DNA from: Ascaphus truei
Lineage: Eukaryota; Chordata; Amphibia; Anura; Ascaphidae
Direction: 5' to 3'
Length of the DNA: 64,000 nucleotides
Assembly (NCBI GenBank): GCA_036426205.1
Contig: CM071568.1
Location: forward strand, 52,262,066 to 52,326,065
Positions 1 through 9,942 of this stretch are shown here, in pieces. Below the pieces are notes generated by a model that was not told the DNA's origin, ran no database searches, and saw only the letters and a list, made by a program, of their open reading frames with translations. Each line of letters starts with the position of its first letter. Within the stretch, counting starts at the first letter, position 1. The position numbers were made by a program, and so were the translations under genes.

Positions 1-60
1 TGGGTTTGAGGTGCCGAGTCATATACTATGTCTCCATAGTGCTTTATAGGTTCACACCTT
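1..60 (-). mobile_element. LINE fragment (antisense), edge of window
   Basis: The first ~50 bases (from 'tgggtttgaggtgccgagtc') closely resemble 45437-45487 inside the minus-strand LINE at 44.9-47.0 kb, including the shared 'tgtctccatagt'. It is therefore probably a small piece of the same LINE family, cut by the window edge. It is too short to assign to a reading frame. Confidence 0.5.
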
Positions 61-139
61 TATTTTCCCCATTTTTTTTGTCCGCCGCCTGTGAGATGAT
101 CTTAGGGCAGTTAGAAGAAAAGGTTAATTCCTCATTGAG

Positions 140-865
140 CTTAAATGCGGAAACCTAATCTTTTACAGAGGTACAGATAATGGAAGAATCAGTGGAGTAG
201 GCTTCATCGTTAACAAAATCCAAAAACATTATGTGTGGGGCTTAGAACAAGAAAACAGACATGAATGTGAAATGTCAAACTTCTAAAAGGGGTACCCTTA
301 AGGTTTCATCTTCATCATTAACAAGAGATAGAGAAACAACATGGTGGAGTATAAACGCTCATCAGAAAAAGCAGCTAGAATCATAATTCAGGTGACAAAG
401 AGATACAGGCTTCAGTGTATGCTCCAACGTTGTCATGCAGACAATGAAGTGGAAGACTTCTAAAATTAAATCAACCAACTTAACAACAAAGGCAACGGTC
501 ACCTCAAGAATATAGGAGCTTTCAATGCAAAGATTTGTGTCCACCAGAAAGACGATGCATCAGTTGGTTAATATGGTTATGGAGTAGACGTGGAGACAAA
601 TAAATAGAATTATCAGAATTCATTCTTCAAGAAGAATCCAAATGAAAAATTGACATGGAATTGACCCAATGGTGTTACGAGGGAAATTGACTATATCCTA
701 ACTAACAAAAAACAGGTGATTGAAGACTACACTGTCCTTAACCATTTTGACAAAAGCAGTGATCACAGAATGGTTTGCTGCTAAATACATCTCAATGCAA
801 AGTTGTGAAGAAGAAAATTGATTAAAAAAAGAAGACAAAAACATCAACGTCAATACAGATGCAGC
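140..865 (+). mobile_element. RTE-type LINE, endonuclease domain (part 1)
   Basis: Translation on the plus strand, with frameshifts and stops, gives apurinic-endonuclease features of an RTE LINE: NGRISGVGFIVNK near 178, QVTKRYRLQCMLQRC near 390, then LTWNWPNG near 650, REIDYILTNKK near 690 and the C-terminal catalytic-type motif SDHRMVC near 760-778. The order and spacing fit the EN domain that precedes RT in RTE ORF2. The reading frame is decayed, so this is a fossil. The same element resumes at 1230, 10520, 11081 and 11925 after successive insertions. The 5' end of the element is not defined. Confidence 0.8.
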
Positions 866-1229
866 TACAGATGCAGCGGCCGTTATTCTAACAAATCACG
901 GAGCCGCTTTCGTGTGCGCTGTTGTACTCCACGTGGTATTAACGCGGCCAATCGCCCCAGGCACACGTGTTTATCGCGGTTGCTTTGTTTGAATTTCGTG
1001 GATTCTGTTTCTTTGTGTGCAATGAAATGCAATGAAATGAATGAATTGTAATGTGTGTAGTACTGTGCTACTGTGTCAATTTCAGGTGTTTAAAAACCAG
1101 AACACTAAAATGACATTTTCTGCACTCATTTGAACTTGCGGTGCGGTTGGAAGAAATCACGTGCCATAACGTGGGTATTCCGAGGTATACAATGCGTGAA
1201 GTGTTCGAATAACGGCTGCTGCATCTGTA
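866..1229. mobile_element. TA-flanked MITE with ~23-bp terminal inverted repeats
   Basis: The ends at 866-888 and 1207-1229 are inverted repeats agreeing at 22 of 23 positions (outer part TACAGATGCAGC). If the outermost TA on each side is the target duplication, the element is 868-1227. RTE endonuclease sequence stops just before it and the following RTE segment (FKLELKN) resumes just after it, which supports insertion. No transposase is present. The 13 bases before the left end repeat the TIR start, perhaps from slippage. A similar TIR occurs at 58266. The superfamily is not established; a TA duplication would fit Tc1/mariner-like elements. Confidence 0.7.
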
Positions 1230-1520
1230 ACCTCAAGAATAACAGCAGAGAATTTAAACTAGAACTAAAAAATCCCTTCAGCTTGCCCAGAATGCATGGG
1301 AACACTTTAACAAATGATTATGAAGAACTTTTGAAGATTGTGGTGGAAAGCACAGGAAAACCTGTAGGAATCGCTATCTAAAAGCAGGATAAGAAAATAC
1401 CTGATGAGACAAACAATTAATGAGGATTAAGCAATGCCAAGATGCAAGAAAAATAATTGAATATTCAGAGCTTTGCAAGACAATTGGCAAATGAATAACT
1501 GAAGATGCAAAAAAAGTAAC
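1230..1520 (+). mobile_element. RTE-type LINE, linker between EN and RT (part 2)
   Basis: Plus-strand reading NSREFKLELKNPFS (1240-1285) corresponds to the segment following the endonuclease in RTE ORF2. Beyond ~1380 the frame is broken. It ends at the TATG target site of the LTR element at 1525. Confidence 0.65.
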
Positions 1521-1524
1521 TATG

Positions 1525-2354
1525 TGTAACGGTATTTCTGGCCTGGCCTGACCCACCCAATCTCACATTGGCCCCTGTGGTCTAACCGGACCCCATTACA
1601 GTGTAGATATGCCTGATGGTGCACCTGTTGGCTACAGGACTCCTGAGTCTCCCGCATGATGGTGTGTGGGGAGGACCCGTCAGACAGGCAGCTGAGGTAG
1701 TGTGCTGAGTCTCACCTAGTTCCAGTGCAGCGCCTCCACCTCACCAGGGTCCCTGCGTCCGCATGGGGATGATCCTGACGAGGAACTCCTCGGTGATGCA
1801 ACCTCCTGTGCAATCATTGGACTCTCACACACAGGGGTTTCTCTGATCAGCTCCATCTTTATTGTCACGGTGGGCATAGCTGCCCTCCACAATGGGTATA
1901 TTCAGCCAATCATCTCGCCCGTGCTCCCTTTAGATAGGTATATCACCTAGATGAGGGATTCACTTATTCCCGCAGGAATCACTGTCCTGTGCCAGGTCCC
2001 TGGACACAGCCTCCCATGGAGTTACTATAACATAACTGACACTCTGATAGAACTTGAACTCCTTCCTCAGCTCTGACAAGAGCTGGAACTCCTCCTCAAC
2101 TGAACTAACCCTCCTCCTGGTAGCAGAACTAACTCTTAAAACACAGTGCTGTGCCTTATGTAAGCTTCTGAGGCTGACACACCTCTGACATCACTAACCA
2201 TGGAGTCAGAGCATGTGACCAGTCCCAGCCATACACAGGGCACCCCACCAGGGTGTGAGGGGAAACCTCCATAATTACTGCTGGCATGCCCACACTTACC
2301 AGGCCTTACTGCCAACAGGAGAGATGACTGTAGGCATTTTACATGACCGCTACA
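1525..2354 (-). repeat. 3' LTR of the pol-less element (830 bp)
   Basis: It is complete, with minus-strand ends TGTAGCGG...GTTACA. Further copies of the same LTR are the solo LTR at 7883-8705 and partial copies at 5978-6047, 9312-9942 and 10474-10519. The segment 1724-2354 matches 9312-9942 essentially base for base where I compared them. Confidence 0.85.
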
Positions 2355-2371
2355 TTCTCCCCCTGGTGAAT
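2355..2371 (-). promoter_or_regulatory. Polypurine tract
   Basis: Read on the minus strand this is a purine-rich run containing GGGGGAGAA directly upstream of the 3' LTR. This is the position and composition expected for the primer of plus-strand DNA synthesis. It fixes the orientation of the element. Confidence 0.7.
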
Positions 2372-2544
2372 CCCATCGTCCTCGCTGGGACCTAAATTTG
2401 TATACCTCTTTCCAGGAAGCACTGTAACGGAAAACATAATTAACATCACACAAATTTCCTCATAATGCAGTACACATGAATACAGTCATCCGCCAAGCCC
2501 GCCCCGACCAGCAGCCACAGACCCGCGTGATGCGTCAGTACCCC

Positions 2545-3714
2545 CTAAAAATAGTGATCTGGGTCGGGTTTCCTCACCTCCCTGTTACCCATATCCAGGA
2601 CCGTGACATAGTAATGCCTAGGCGATCCTCTCTCTGGCATATAGGTCACCCTATGTTTGTGAACATTTCTCCCTATGCTCCACACTCGCATCAGGGTGTC
2701 TATCCTTTCTTCCGCCTTCTTACCTACAATGGCGCTCCCCCTATTGACTAAATACAGCTCTATAGTCTCTTGGAGCCACGTTTCCCTATTGTCCTCAATT
2801 TCATCCATCAGGGGCTCCGGAACATAGGGATACTCCAACCCATGGGATTTTTTATATTTGACTATTATAGCCCTCTCCGCCCTACTGACCCTGGTCAGAT
2901 CAGCATTACCTGCCCTCCCCGGTAACACCCATGATAGGGGCTCATCAGGATCGACTGGATCTGACAGTGTGTCAGGACCCATGGGCGCTATGTCTCTACG
3001 CTCCAGCTGGAACCACCTCTTCTGTAACTCCCTGTCCCTCTGCTCGGGTGTAAACTCTCCCTCTTTCCACCAGAAATCTACCACGTCCTCCCGCCGGATG
3101 AGGAACCGAGTACGGTCCATCCACGCGGAGTACCCTTCAAATAGCGGGGCCCACCACCGGGTCTCCTTAAATGGGTTAGGCCCTGGTTCCCTGTCGTCGT
3201 CAAATGAAAATACCCCAGACGACCTTGTGGATCGCGAGTTGAACCACCTCGAGGACCCCGGAGCCTTTACTGCCGGTTGGGGTGCTGTATCTGCTACCCT
3301 CAATTCTCCCCCTCCCCGTGAATCGCCCTCCGTAGCTCCACTGCGCTGCCTTTCCCCAGTCCGTCTTCCCTCGCCCCCCGGTGAATTGTCCACGTACTCC
3401 AGGCTAGGCGGTGAACCCGGTGACCGTGTGATGGGGGTAGGGGTATTAACTATGGCGGGGGTTTGGGCATAGGGGCACGGAACGGGACCCCACGGGGTTA
3501 CGACCCGCTCCTGGCTGTCCGTAGACTGGTCCAAGGATGATGTCTCACCCTCCTCAGTCCTGAGATCGTCTCTCCAATTTCCTTGTAAGTGATCGGGGAC
3601 CTTCCCCCGATCGCCGAAGCATCGCTGCTTTGTCTTCCTGGGTTCCGCCGTCGCCACCGGAAGTGACGTCCTCCCCGGAACCGGAAGCATCGCCATCTCG
3701 CGTGGGACCCCCAT
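2545..3714 (-). CDS. ORF2 of the LTR element: uncharacterised 389-aa protein
   Basis: This open frame of 389 codons overlaps the end of ORF1 by 161 bp in the +1 frame relative to it. The first ~180 residues are low-complexity, rich in Pro, Ser, Gly and Arg. From ~185 the protein is ordered-looking, with several tryptophans (RWWAPLF near 186, DFWWKEGEF near 213, EPLSWVLP near 258), then PYVPEPLMDEIEDN (~296), ETWLQ (~311), ERIDTLMRVWSIG (~336) and an end rich in His and Tyr. I see no RT, RNase H, integrase or aspartic-protease motif. The 258-365 region recurs, frameshifted, at 24085-24640 (+), so it is a conserved domain. Function is unknown; a Gag-like or accessory role is possible. The start codon is uncertain, because translation could instead arise by frameshifting from ORF1. 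Confidence 0.7.
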   Translation of the reverse strand: MGVPREMAMLPVPGRTSLPVATAEPRKTKQRCFGDRGKVPDHLQGNWRDDLRTEEGETSSLDQSTDSQERVVTPWGPVPCPYAQTPAIVNTPTPITRSPGSPPSLEYVDNSPGGEGRRTGERQRSGATEGDSRGGGELRVADTAPQPAVKAPGSSRWFNSRSTRSSGVFSFDDDREPGPNPFKETRWWAPLFEGYSAWMDRTRFLIRREDVVDFWWKEGEFTPEQRDRELQKRWFQLERRDIAPMGPDTLSDPVDPDEPLSWVLPGRAGNADLTRVSRAERAIIVKYKKSHGLEYPYVPEPLMDEIEDNRETWLQETIELYLVNRGSAIVGKKAEERIDTLMRVWSIGRNVHKHRVTYMPERGSPRHYYVTVLDMGNREVRKPDPDHYF

Positions 3715-5476
3715 GCGGGATCTCTTCCTCTATGACGACATCCGGTTGCTCCGCCGTCACCACCGGAAGTGATGCCGTCTCTCCATGTGCGCTTTGGGCC
3801 TGGCGCGGCCCTTCCAGCGCTTCGCCGTCGGCTGCAACCAAGTAAGTAATAGGGCTGCTTGGCTTACCCGTCCGCAGGGGTGTAGGCGTCTCTCTCCCGT
3901 CTCCGCCAGGTCCTGGGATGGCGGGACTCCGTCGGTCGGATCGCCGATCTGCGGGGGACGTCCTGCCACTCACCCCACGGGGTGTCGTTCTCCCGGTATG
4001 CCTTTTCAGTTCCGTTTTTACTACCGCCAGCTCACGGAGGTCCTCGTCTGAGTAATCCCCTCGCCCGGACTTAGGGGTCTCCGGGCGGGGTGACAGTCTC
4101 TTTTCCCCGAACGCGGGGGTTGATTCAGCCGCCTCAATCGCCAGTGACCCAGCCGACTTGACCGGCTCCAGTCCCTTGGTTCCGGGACTCGCGCGGTTGA
4201 TCCATAGCGCACCCGGGGACTCGGCGGAGCGCCTTGTCACGTCCACCGGGGGGTCAGCAGGCTGTATAGGAATGAATGTGGGCATAGGCCACAGGTACAA
4301 AGTCCCGCAATGAGGGCAACGTGCCGCCGTGTTGACCGTGCCTCCGGGCAGCCCGCATTGTAGGCATAGCCCAACCACCGTCTCGGTATTGGCCACCCTC
4401 ACTACTAGCACCCCGCCGGGCACTGAGTAGGGCTGTGTAGAGACCATTGTGCCCACAGTGGAGGAACAGGCCATTCTCTTTACAGGAGCCACTTCCTGTA
4501 CAGGTCTCTCCTTCTCAGTGGTTCCTCGCAACTGACTGATGGAAGTTGCCGGATCCGCCACTCCCTGCTTCGGCTCCTCCCTTCTTTGACAGAGCTGGAA
4601 CCCGCCCCCAGGGGTTGCAATAATGGGCAGGTCCCACAGGGGAATATCATGCCCCTTAATTAAGGCCTCGCCTTTCTCAGTCCTGGTGGGCGCGGTTAGC
4701 GTTTTCGCGCCAATTTCCCCACAAGGGTGGGGGTCTTTTCCCGCGGCTAGTTCCCGCCTTCTCCTGGCAGCCGCCCTTCGTGCAAGATAACCATCCTTTT
4801 TGCACGGCTTTTCCACGGCCGGAACTACTTTTTGTAGTGGCGCCGTCTGAATATCAGTCCCTGGGCCCAGTGGGTGCATCCCCACAGGCCATAATTGAAA
4901 GTCACTCCCCCTGGTAGAAATCAGGGGAGGGTCCCATAAACTCAGCGGTTGACTCAGCACAGGGGCTGAATTAGTCACTGTCCATCCCGGCGCAGCCCTA
5001 GCTTTCGCGCCATGCCCCCCTTCAGGGCGGGGCTCTGCTGTTCGCGCCATTCCCGGCCAGCTTTTTGCAAGTCCTGCACCAGCCACATTTTCTGTAACTG
5101 TCCCATGCGGTTTCCCTAGCAAGCGGGAACCGCCATTTTGGTTGACTTTTGAGCCCAAAAAGTCCATCTGTTGGCTCTCCTCACGGGGTTCTCCCCCAAT
5201 TATAACAATTTCTTCACACTCTTTGAGGGTGGCCCCTCGCTGTCCCATACAGGATAAAAACGGGGCAGCCATAGCCTTCGCTCCGCTCCAGAGCAGCCTG
5301 GTCAATGACAACTCGGCGACAGTCTGCTCTTCAGTGGGTTGCACGCCACGGGTGCCCTCCCCATCAGCCTCTGTCCGCCATTTCATGTTCTCCGCACCAC
5401 GTGGATCCTCCACTCTCTCGTAACAGTTATCATACATGGGGCTCCACTCTGCGGGGCAGCCACCACACCGGTACAA
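3554..5476 (-). CDS. ORF1 of the LTR element: 640-aa protein with zinc-ribbon-like motif
   Basis: An uninterrupted 640-codon frame begins ~500 bp inside the 5' LTR. The N-terminus has a Cys pair (CGGC at 4-7) and Cys18. Residues ~178-196 and ~279-296 contain an imperfect internal repeat (LWDPPLISTRGSDFQLW versus LWDLPIIATPGGGFQLC). Residues 371-390 hold C-x2-C-x12-C-x2-C (CLQC...CPHC), typical of a small zinc ribbon. The remainder is rich in Pro, Gly, Arg and Glu and probably disordered, with an Arg-rich stretch at 233-241. No SCAN/capsid domain or CCHC knuckle of a usual Gag is evident. Its position after the 5' LTR suggests a Gag-like role, but that is inference. The first in-frame Met was taken as start. 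Confidence 0.7.
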   Translation of the reverse strand: MYRCGGCPAEWSPMYDNCYERVEDPRGAENMKWRTEADGEGTRGVQPTEEQTVAELSLTRLLWSGAKAMAAPFLSCMGQRGATLKECEEIVIIGGEPREESQQMDFLGSKVNQNGGSRLLGKPHGTVTENVAGAGLAKSWPGMARTAEPRPEGGHGAKARAAPGWTVTNSAPVLSQPLSLWDPPLISTRGSDFQLWPVGMHPLGPGTDIQTAPLQKVVPAVEKPCKKDGYLARRAAARRRRELAAGKDPHPCGEIGAKTLTAPTRTEKGEALIKGHDIPLWDLPIIATPGGGFQLCQRREEPKQGVADPATSISQLRGTTEKERPVQEVAPVKRMACSSTVGTMVSTQPYSVPGGVLVVRVANTETVVGLCLQCGLPGGTVNTAARCPHCGTLYLWPMPTFIPIQPADPPVDVTRRSAESPGALWINRASPGTKGLEPVKSAGSLAIEAAESTPAFGEKRLSPRPETPKSGRGDYSDEDLRELAVVKTELKRHTGRTTPRGVSGRTSPADRRSDRRSPAIPGPGGDGRETPTPLRTGKPSSPITYLVAADGEALEGPRQAQSAHGETASLPVVTAEQPDVVIEEEIPHGGPTRDGDASGSGEDVTSGGDGGTQEDKAAMLRRSGEGPRSLTRKLERRSQD

Positions 5477-5959
5477 TAAAGATTAGCTTCAGATGCACCA
5501 CCACATATGTACCTTATCTAGGTGTGACCCAGTGTTGCACTACCTCAGGCTAGGCTAACTCTCTCAGTGTCTGCTGTGACTCCTTCCTCCCAGTCTGTGC
5601 TCCCTACGGTGAGTGTCTGGAATGGGCTAGGTACTCTGGCTCTGCCATGCAGTACTTGGGGCATCTACCTGTCTTGGTCAGCCTAGCGCAGACCCTCTCC
5701 AGGATTCCTGACCAAGTTAACAGGCTATCCCTTCTGGCATCCTACCAACTAGCACTGCCTCAAGGTGACTCGGTCAGCTATAACCCGGCTCCAGACCCCT
5801 CACTCCTTTCAGGCCCCTAGGTCGTCCCTGCGAACTGACATACTCCATCAGCCCCCTGACCACCCCTAGGTCCGTCCCAACGCAGCACAAAGTGGCAGCA
5901 GACACTTCCCTGTTTCCAAGTGACCTAGCTAGAGCCTGTCCTGATGACAGATCTGATCT

Positions 5960-5977
5960 CAGCAGCTCGCCTCCAAA
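5960..5977 (-). other. Candidate primer-binding site
   Basis: On the minus strand the two bases after the 5' LTR end are followed by TGGAGGCGAGC. A TGG near the LTR is the expected start of a tRNA primer-binding site. I cannot match the rest to a particular tRNA, so the primer is not assigned. Confidence 0.35.
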
Positions 5978-6047
5978 TGTAACGGTATTTCTGGCCCGGC
6001 CTGACCCACCCAATCTCACATTGGCCCCTGTGGTCTAACCGGACCCC
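5978..6047 (-). repeat. Truncated 5' LTR, inner end
   Basis: The first 70 plus-strand bases of the LTR are present (TGTAACGGTATTTCTGGCCC onward). The match stops abruptly at GGACCCCATT, where a CCCTAA-type minisatellite begins. The rest of this LTR seems to lie beyond the gap at 9312. Confidence 0.7.
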
Positions 6048-6450
6048 ATTTCACCCTAATCCCCTACCATAAAAACCTAACCCCTCACCCTAATCCCATA
6101 CCATAAAAACCTAACCCCCTACCCTAAAGACCTAACTCCTCACCCTAATCCCCTACCCTAAAAACCTCACCCTAATTCCCTACCCTAAATACCTAACCCC
6201 TCACCCTAATTCCCTACCCTAAATACCTAACCCCTCACCCTAATCCCCTACCCTAAATACCTAACCCCTCACCCTAATCACCTACCCTAAAAACCTAACC
6301 CCTCACCCTATCCCCTACCCATAAAACATAACCCCTCACCCTAATCCCCTACCCTAAAAACCTCACTCTAATCCCCTACCCTAAAAACCTAACATCCGAA
6401 CCCAAAAACCCCTATCCTTAACCTCCTATCTTAACTGCTTAAACCCCTTA
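6048..6450. repeat. ~34-bp CCCTAA-rich minisatellite
   Basis: Degenerate tandem units combine CCTAACCCCTCACCCTAATC with a CCCTACCCTAAAAA segment, about 34 bp long. It contains telomere-like CCCTAA words but not the regular hexamer array, so it is a minisatellite and not a telomere. Confidence 0.8.
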
Positions 6451-6885
6451 AATTGATGTACTTTATTGGCGAAACAGACAACGGCTGAGTGGACAGCAGC
6501 AGAGCAGTGGTGGCAAAGGGTCCCTCAGTGGACAAACACCGTCTGAGCCTTGGTCGTGCCGAGACAGCCGCAAACAGATGTCCGATTCCCAGTAGAGAAA
6601 GGGTTACTTACCATATTAACTATCATCTCTTCATCTCAGGTGAACCTGATGCTCCTTTTCTCCATGGCGCATTCTCTGCAGATTCATTTCATATCCCAAG
6701 CCCACATACTCCTTTTGTTCCCAGTGAGCAAGTACTGGAATTGTTGAGCTATTTGTTGTCTACATCACTACATTTAGGCACTTATGGAAGGTTTAATATG
6801 AATGGGTTACTCGATGTAAACTGCCCACTTACTGTTCTAAAGGGACAGCTTTCTAATAAACCAATGAGATTAATGTTATACATTA
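6451..6885. other. No recognisable feature
   Basis: AT-moderate sequence with a 142-codon open frame at 6489-6917 that I do not recognise. Its codon pattern and overlap with a SINE remnant give no sign that it is a gene. Confidence 0.3.
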
Positions 6886-6889
6886 GGGT

Positions 6890-7000
6890 TGCATGGACAA
6901 TGAATAATACACCGTGACTGCTGCTGGACCAGGGTTCAAATCCCGATGTCAGCCTTTTATGACCAAGTCACTTTATCTCCCGGTTCCTCTGGCACCAAAA
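6890..7000 (+). repeat. tRNA-derived CORE-type SINE remnant
   Basis: It has a pol III B-box-like GGTTCAAATCCC near 6933 followed by a degenerate 'gaccaagtcactttatctcc' core and 'ctctggcacc'. The full-length relative is at 53905-54135. The 5' part and the tail are missing. Confidence 0.6.
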
Positions 7001-7134
7001 ATGGGATTCTGAGCTACCCAGAGAAGAGACATGCGTTTCCCGTAAGAGTTTGGCAGGTCACCTGAGCATTCTGAATAGCAACCTTGCCAAATCATTCAGG
7101 AACTGCTCAAAATCCTCGATGAGTTATTGAAGCT

Positions 7135-7465
7135 ACTAGAATAGGCTACATAGAGAGATGTATGATAGGTATTACCTGAAGAGATAAAGAACGAATGGGT
7201 TCAAAACCAAACATAAGTCTGTGACATCATCAGAAGGGTGGGTCGGACATATCGCAAGAAGAAATTACCATGGTTGGAGAAAGATGGTACTCAACTGGAT
7301 TCCAAGGGAAATTAGAAGACCAAGATGAAGACCAAAAGTAAGATGGGAGGATGAAATCAGAACATTTTTTTGAAGTAACGTGGAGAACAGAGGCCAGTAC
7401 CTGGAAGATCATTGGAGAGGCTTCCTCCAGCAGTGGATCGACAAGGACTGAAGATGATGACGTGT
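7135..7465 (+). mobile_element. RTE-type LINE, C-terminal end
   Basis: Plus-strand frames give pieces of the RTE C-terminus: RDKERMG, HHQKGGSDISQEE (the region that usually reads W-GH-AR), GRWYST-like and EVTWRTEASTWK, ending near QWIDKD. Frameshifts are present. It is a separate copy, or a displaced 3' part, of the LINE broken at 140-12440. Confidence 0.7.
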
Positions 7466-7509
7466 GGTTCTGTGTGTACAGTATGCATATATATATATAT
7501 TTTGTTAAC

Positions 7510-7882
7510 CAATTCTAAATTGAATAGAAAGTCACACTATAGTTATAACACTCCAAGAGATACTGCCAATACTAGTTCTAGTACAGTGAGATTTATAACT
7601 ACTTATCAATAAACCAGGTACATTCTGAATGATCACTGGAATGTTCTAAAGTGTGACCCTCATTTGGGATCTATTCTTTCAGAAAAAGCTTCCATCATTT
7701 ACAGAAAGGCCAAAAATATTAAGAGCATTCTAGCTCCAAGCAAACTTAGGTCAGGTGATCCACTGGCCACTTCTGCCCGTGTGAGACAGTTTGGTAATCA
7801 CAGGTGCGGCAGAGGTCGCTGCGTAACTTGCAAGCATTTGATGGTCCAATCTCAATTTGAATCTTTTCACAAAGGTAGCACA
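7510..7882 (+). mobile_element. Penelope-like element, pre-GIY-YIG region (part 1)
   Basis: The reading VRFITTYQ near 7590, ILNDHWNVLKCDPHLGS near 7625, then IIYRKAKNIKSILAPSKL and CGRGRCVTCKHL matches the segment of PLE proteins between RT and the GIY-YIG nuclease, including the Cys-rich motif. The copy continues at 8706 after a solo LTR. The RT domain is absent, so the copy is truncated at its 5' side. Confidence 0.8.
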
Positions 7883-8705
7883 TGTAACGGTATTTCTGGC
7901 CCGGCCTGACCCACCCAATCTCACATTGGCCCCTGTGGTCTAACCGGACCCCATTACAGTGTAGATATGCCTGATGGTGCACCTGTTGGCTACAGGACTC
8001 CTGAGTCTCCCGCATGATGGTGTGTGGGGAGGACCCGTCAGACAGGCAGCTGAGGTAGTGTGCTGAGTCTCACCTAGTTCCAGTGCAGCGCCTCCACCTC
8101 ACCAGGGCCCCTGCGTCCGCATGGGGATGATCCTGACGAGGAACTCCTCGGTGATGCAACCTCCTGTGCAATCATTGGACTCTCACACACAGGGGTTTCT
8201 CTGATCAGCTCCATCTTTATTGTCACGGTGGGCATAGCTGCCCTCCACAATGGGTGTATTTAGCCAATCATCTCGCCCGTGCTCCCTTTAGATAGGTATA
8301 TCACCTAGATCAGGGATTCACTTATTCCCGCAGGAATCACTGTCCTGTGCCAGGTCCCTGGACACAGCCTCCCATGGAGTTACTATAACATAACTGACAC
8401 TCTGATAAACTGATGAGAACTTGAACTCCTTCCTCAGCTCTGACAAGAGCTGGAACTCTCCTCAACTGAACTAACCCTCCTCTCAGCGAACTAACTTTTA
8501 ACACGTGCTGTGCCTTATGTAAGCTTCTGAGGCTGACCCACCTCTGACATCACTAACCATGGAGTCAGAGCATGTGACCAGTCCCCATACACGGGCACCC
8601 CACCAGGGTGTGAGGGAAACCTCCATAATTACTGCTGGCATGCCCACACTTACCAGGCCTTACTGCCAACGAGGATGACTGTAGGCATTTTACATGACCG
8701 CTACA
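7883..8705 (-). mobile_element. Solo LTR inserted in a Penelope-like element
   Basis: It is a full-length copy of the LTR at 1525-2354 with several small deletions, flanked by CACA on both sides (7879-7882 and 8706-8709). It splits the PLE GIY-YIG region. No internal domain remains, as expected after recombination between two LTRs. Confidence 0.9.
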
Positions 8706-9060
8706 CACATATCAGGTTAAGAGCAGTATAAATTGTCTAAGTTCCTACTTGGTTTATTTGTTACAATGCGGTTGCGGCCAACAGTATGTTGGTCGCACCA
8801 CACACTCTTTGAGCACTCGCTTCCTAGAGCATAGGAGAAATGTTATTAATGGCACTAACACTCATAGTACCCCTTGAAATTTTTAATTAGTACATAACCA
8901 GGACCCTAAATCCTTAAAGATTATGGGCCTCAAGTACGTTTCTCCTTCTGTCCTGGGAGGTGATCGCTTTAAAACCCTCAAGAAACATTCTAGATCCACC
9001 ATTTGGGTACCCTTACCCCTAGTGGATTAAATGAATGTTTAGATGTGAATACCTTGGTCT
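8706..9060 (+). mobile_element. Penelope-like element, GIY-YIG region (part 2)
   Basis: After the LTR the PLE resumes: the bases around 8750-8800 encode the CGCGQQYVGRTT nuclease motif, then LEHRRNVINGTN, and near 8960 GGDRFKTLKK. The YVGRT core corresponds to the second half of the GIY-YIG signature. Frameshifts and stops show that it is dead. Confidence 0.8.
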
Positions 9061-9223
9061 AGTCTCTTCTTCCTCTGAATGCTCTCCTTCGCTGAGTGTA
9101 AACACACATTTTTCCTCTATATCCACTCTATAGCCTCTTATATAGTTCTCTCTTATATACCTGCACAATGGTTTGTTGAGCTGTGCACAGCCAGCCCCTT
9201 TTTTGTAGTCCTATAAGGCTTAA

Positions 9224-9311
9224 NNNNNNNNNNNNNNNNNNNNNNNNNNNNNNNNNNNNNNNNNNNNNNNNNNNNNNNNNNNNNNNNNNNNNNNNNNNNN
9301 NNNNNNNNNNN
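9224..9311. other. Assembly gap (88 N)
   Basis: A run of 88 undetermined bases. LTR sequence starts directly after it, in mid-LTR, so the join across it is not supported by sequence. Confidence 1.
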
Positions 9312-9942
9312 AGTGCAGCGCCTCCACCTCACCAGGGTCCCTGCGTCCGCATGGGGATGATCCTGACGAGGAACTCCTCGGTGATGCAACCTCCTGTGCA
9401 ATCATTGGACTCTCACACACAGGGGTTTCTCTGATCAGCTCCATCTTTATTGTCACGGTGGGCATAGCTGCCCTCCACAATGGGTATATTCAGCCAATCA
9501 TCTCGCCCGTGCTCCCTTTAGATAGGTATATCACCTAGATGAGGGATTCACTTATTCCCGCAGGAATCACTGTCCTGTGCCAGGTCCCTGGACACAGCCT
9601 CCCATGGAGTTACTATAACATAACTGACACTCTGATAGAACTTGAACTCCTTCCTCAGCTCTGACAAGAGCTGGAACTCCTCCTCAACTGAACTAACCCT
9701 CCTCCTGGTAGCAGAACTAACTCTTAAAACACAGTGCTGTGCCTTATGTAAGCTTCTGAGGCTGACACACCTCTGACATCACTAACCATGGAGTCAGAGC
9801 ATGTGACCAGTCCCAGCCATACACAGGGCACCCCACCAGGGTGTGAGGGGAAACCTCCATAATTACTGCTGGCATGCCCACACTTACCAGGCCTTACTGC
9901 CAACAGGAGAGATGACTGTAGGCATTTTACATGACCGCTACA
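9312..9942 (-). repeat. LTR copy truncated by the gap
   Basis: It matches LTR positions 1724-2354 and ends GACCGCTACA. It is probably the outer part of the element's 5' LTR. The missing ~130 bp may be in the gap. Confidence 0.8.

Noticed and set aside
6048..6450. Interstitial telomere
   Set aside because: CCCTAA words are embedded in a 34-bp degenerate unit and not in a regular hexamer array.
6489..6917. 142-aa ORF as a gene
   Set aside because: No motif, no second supporting signal, and its end overlaps a SINE remnant.
9153..9480. ORFs spanning the N run
   Set aside because: They include undetermined bases.
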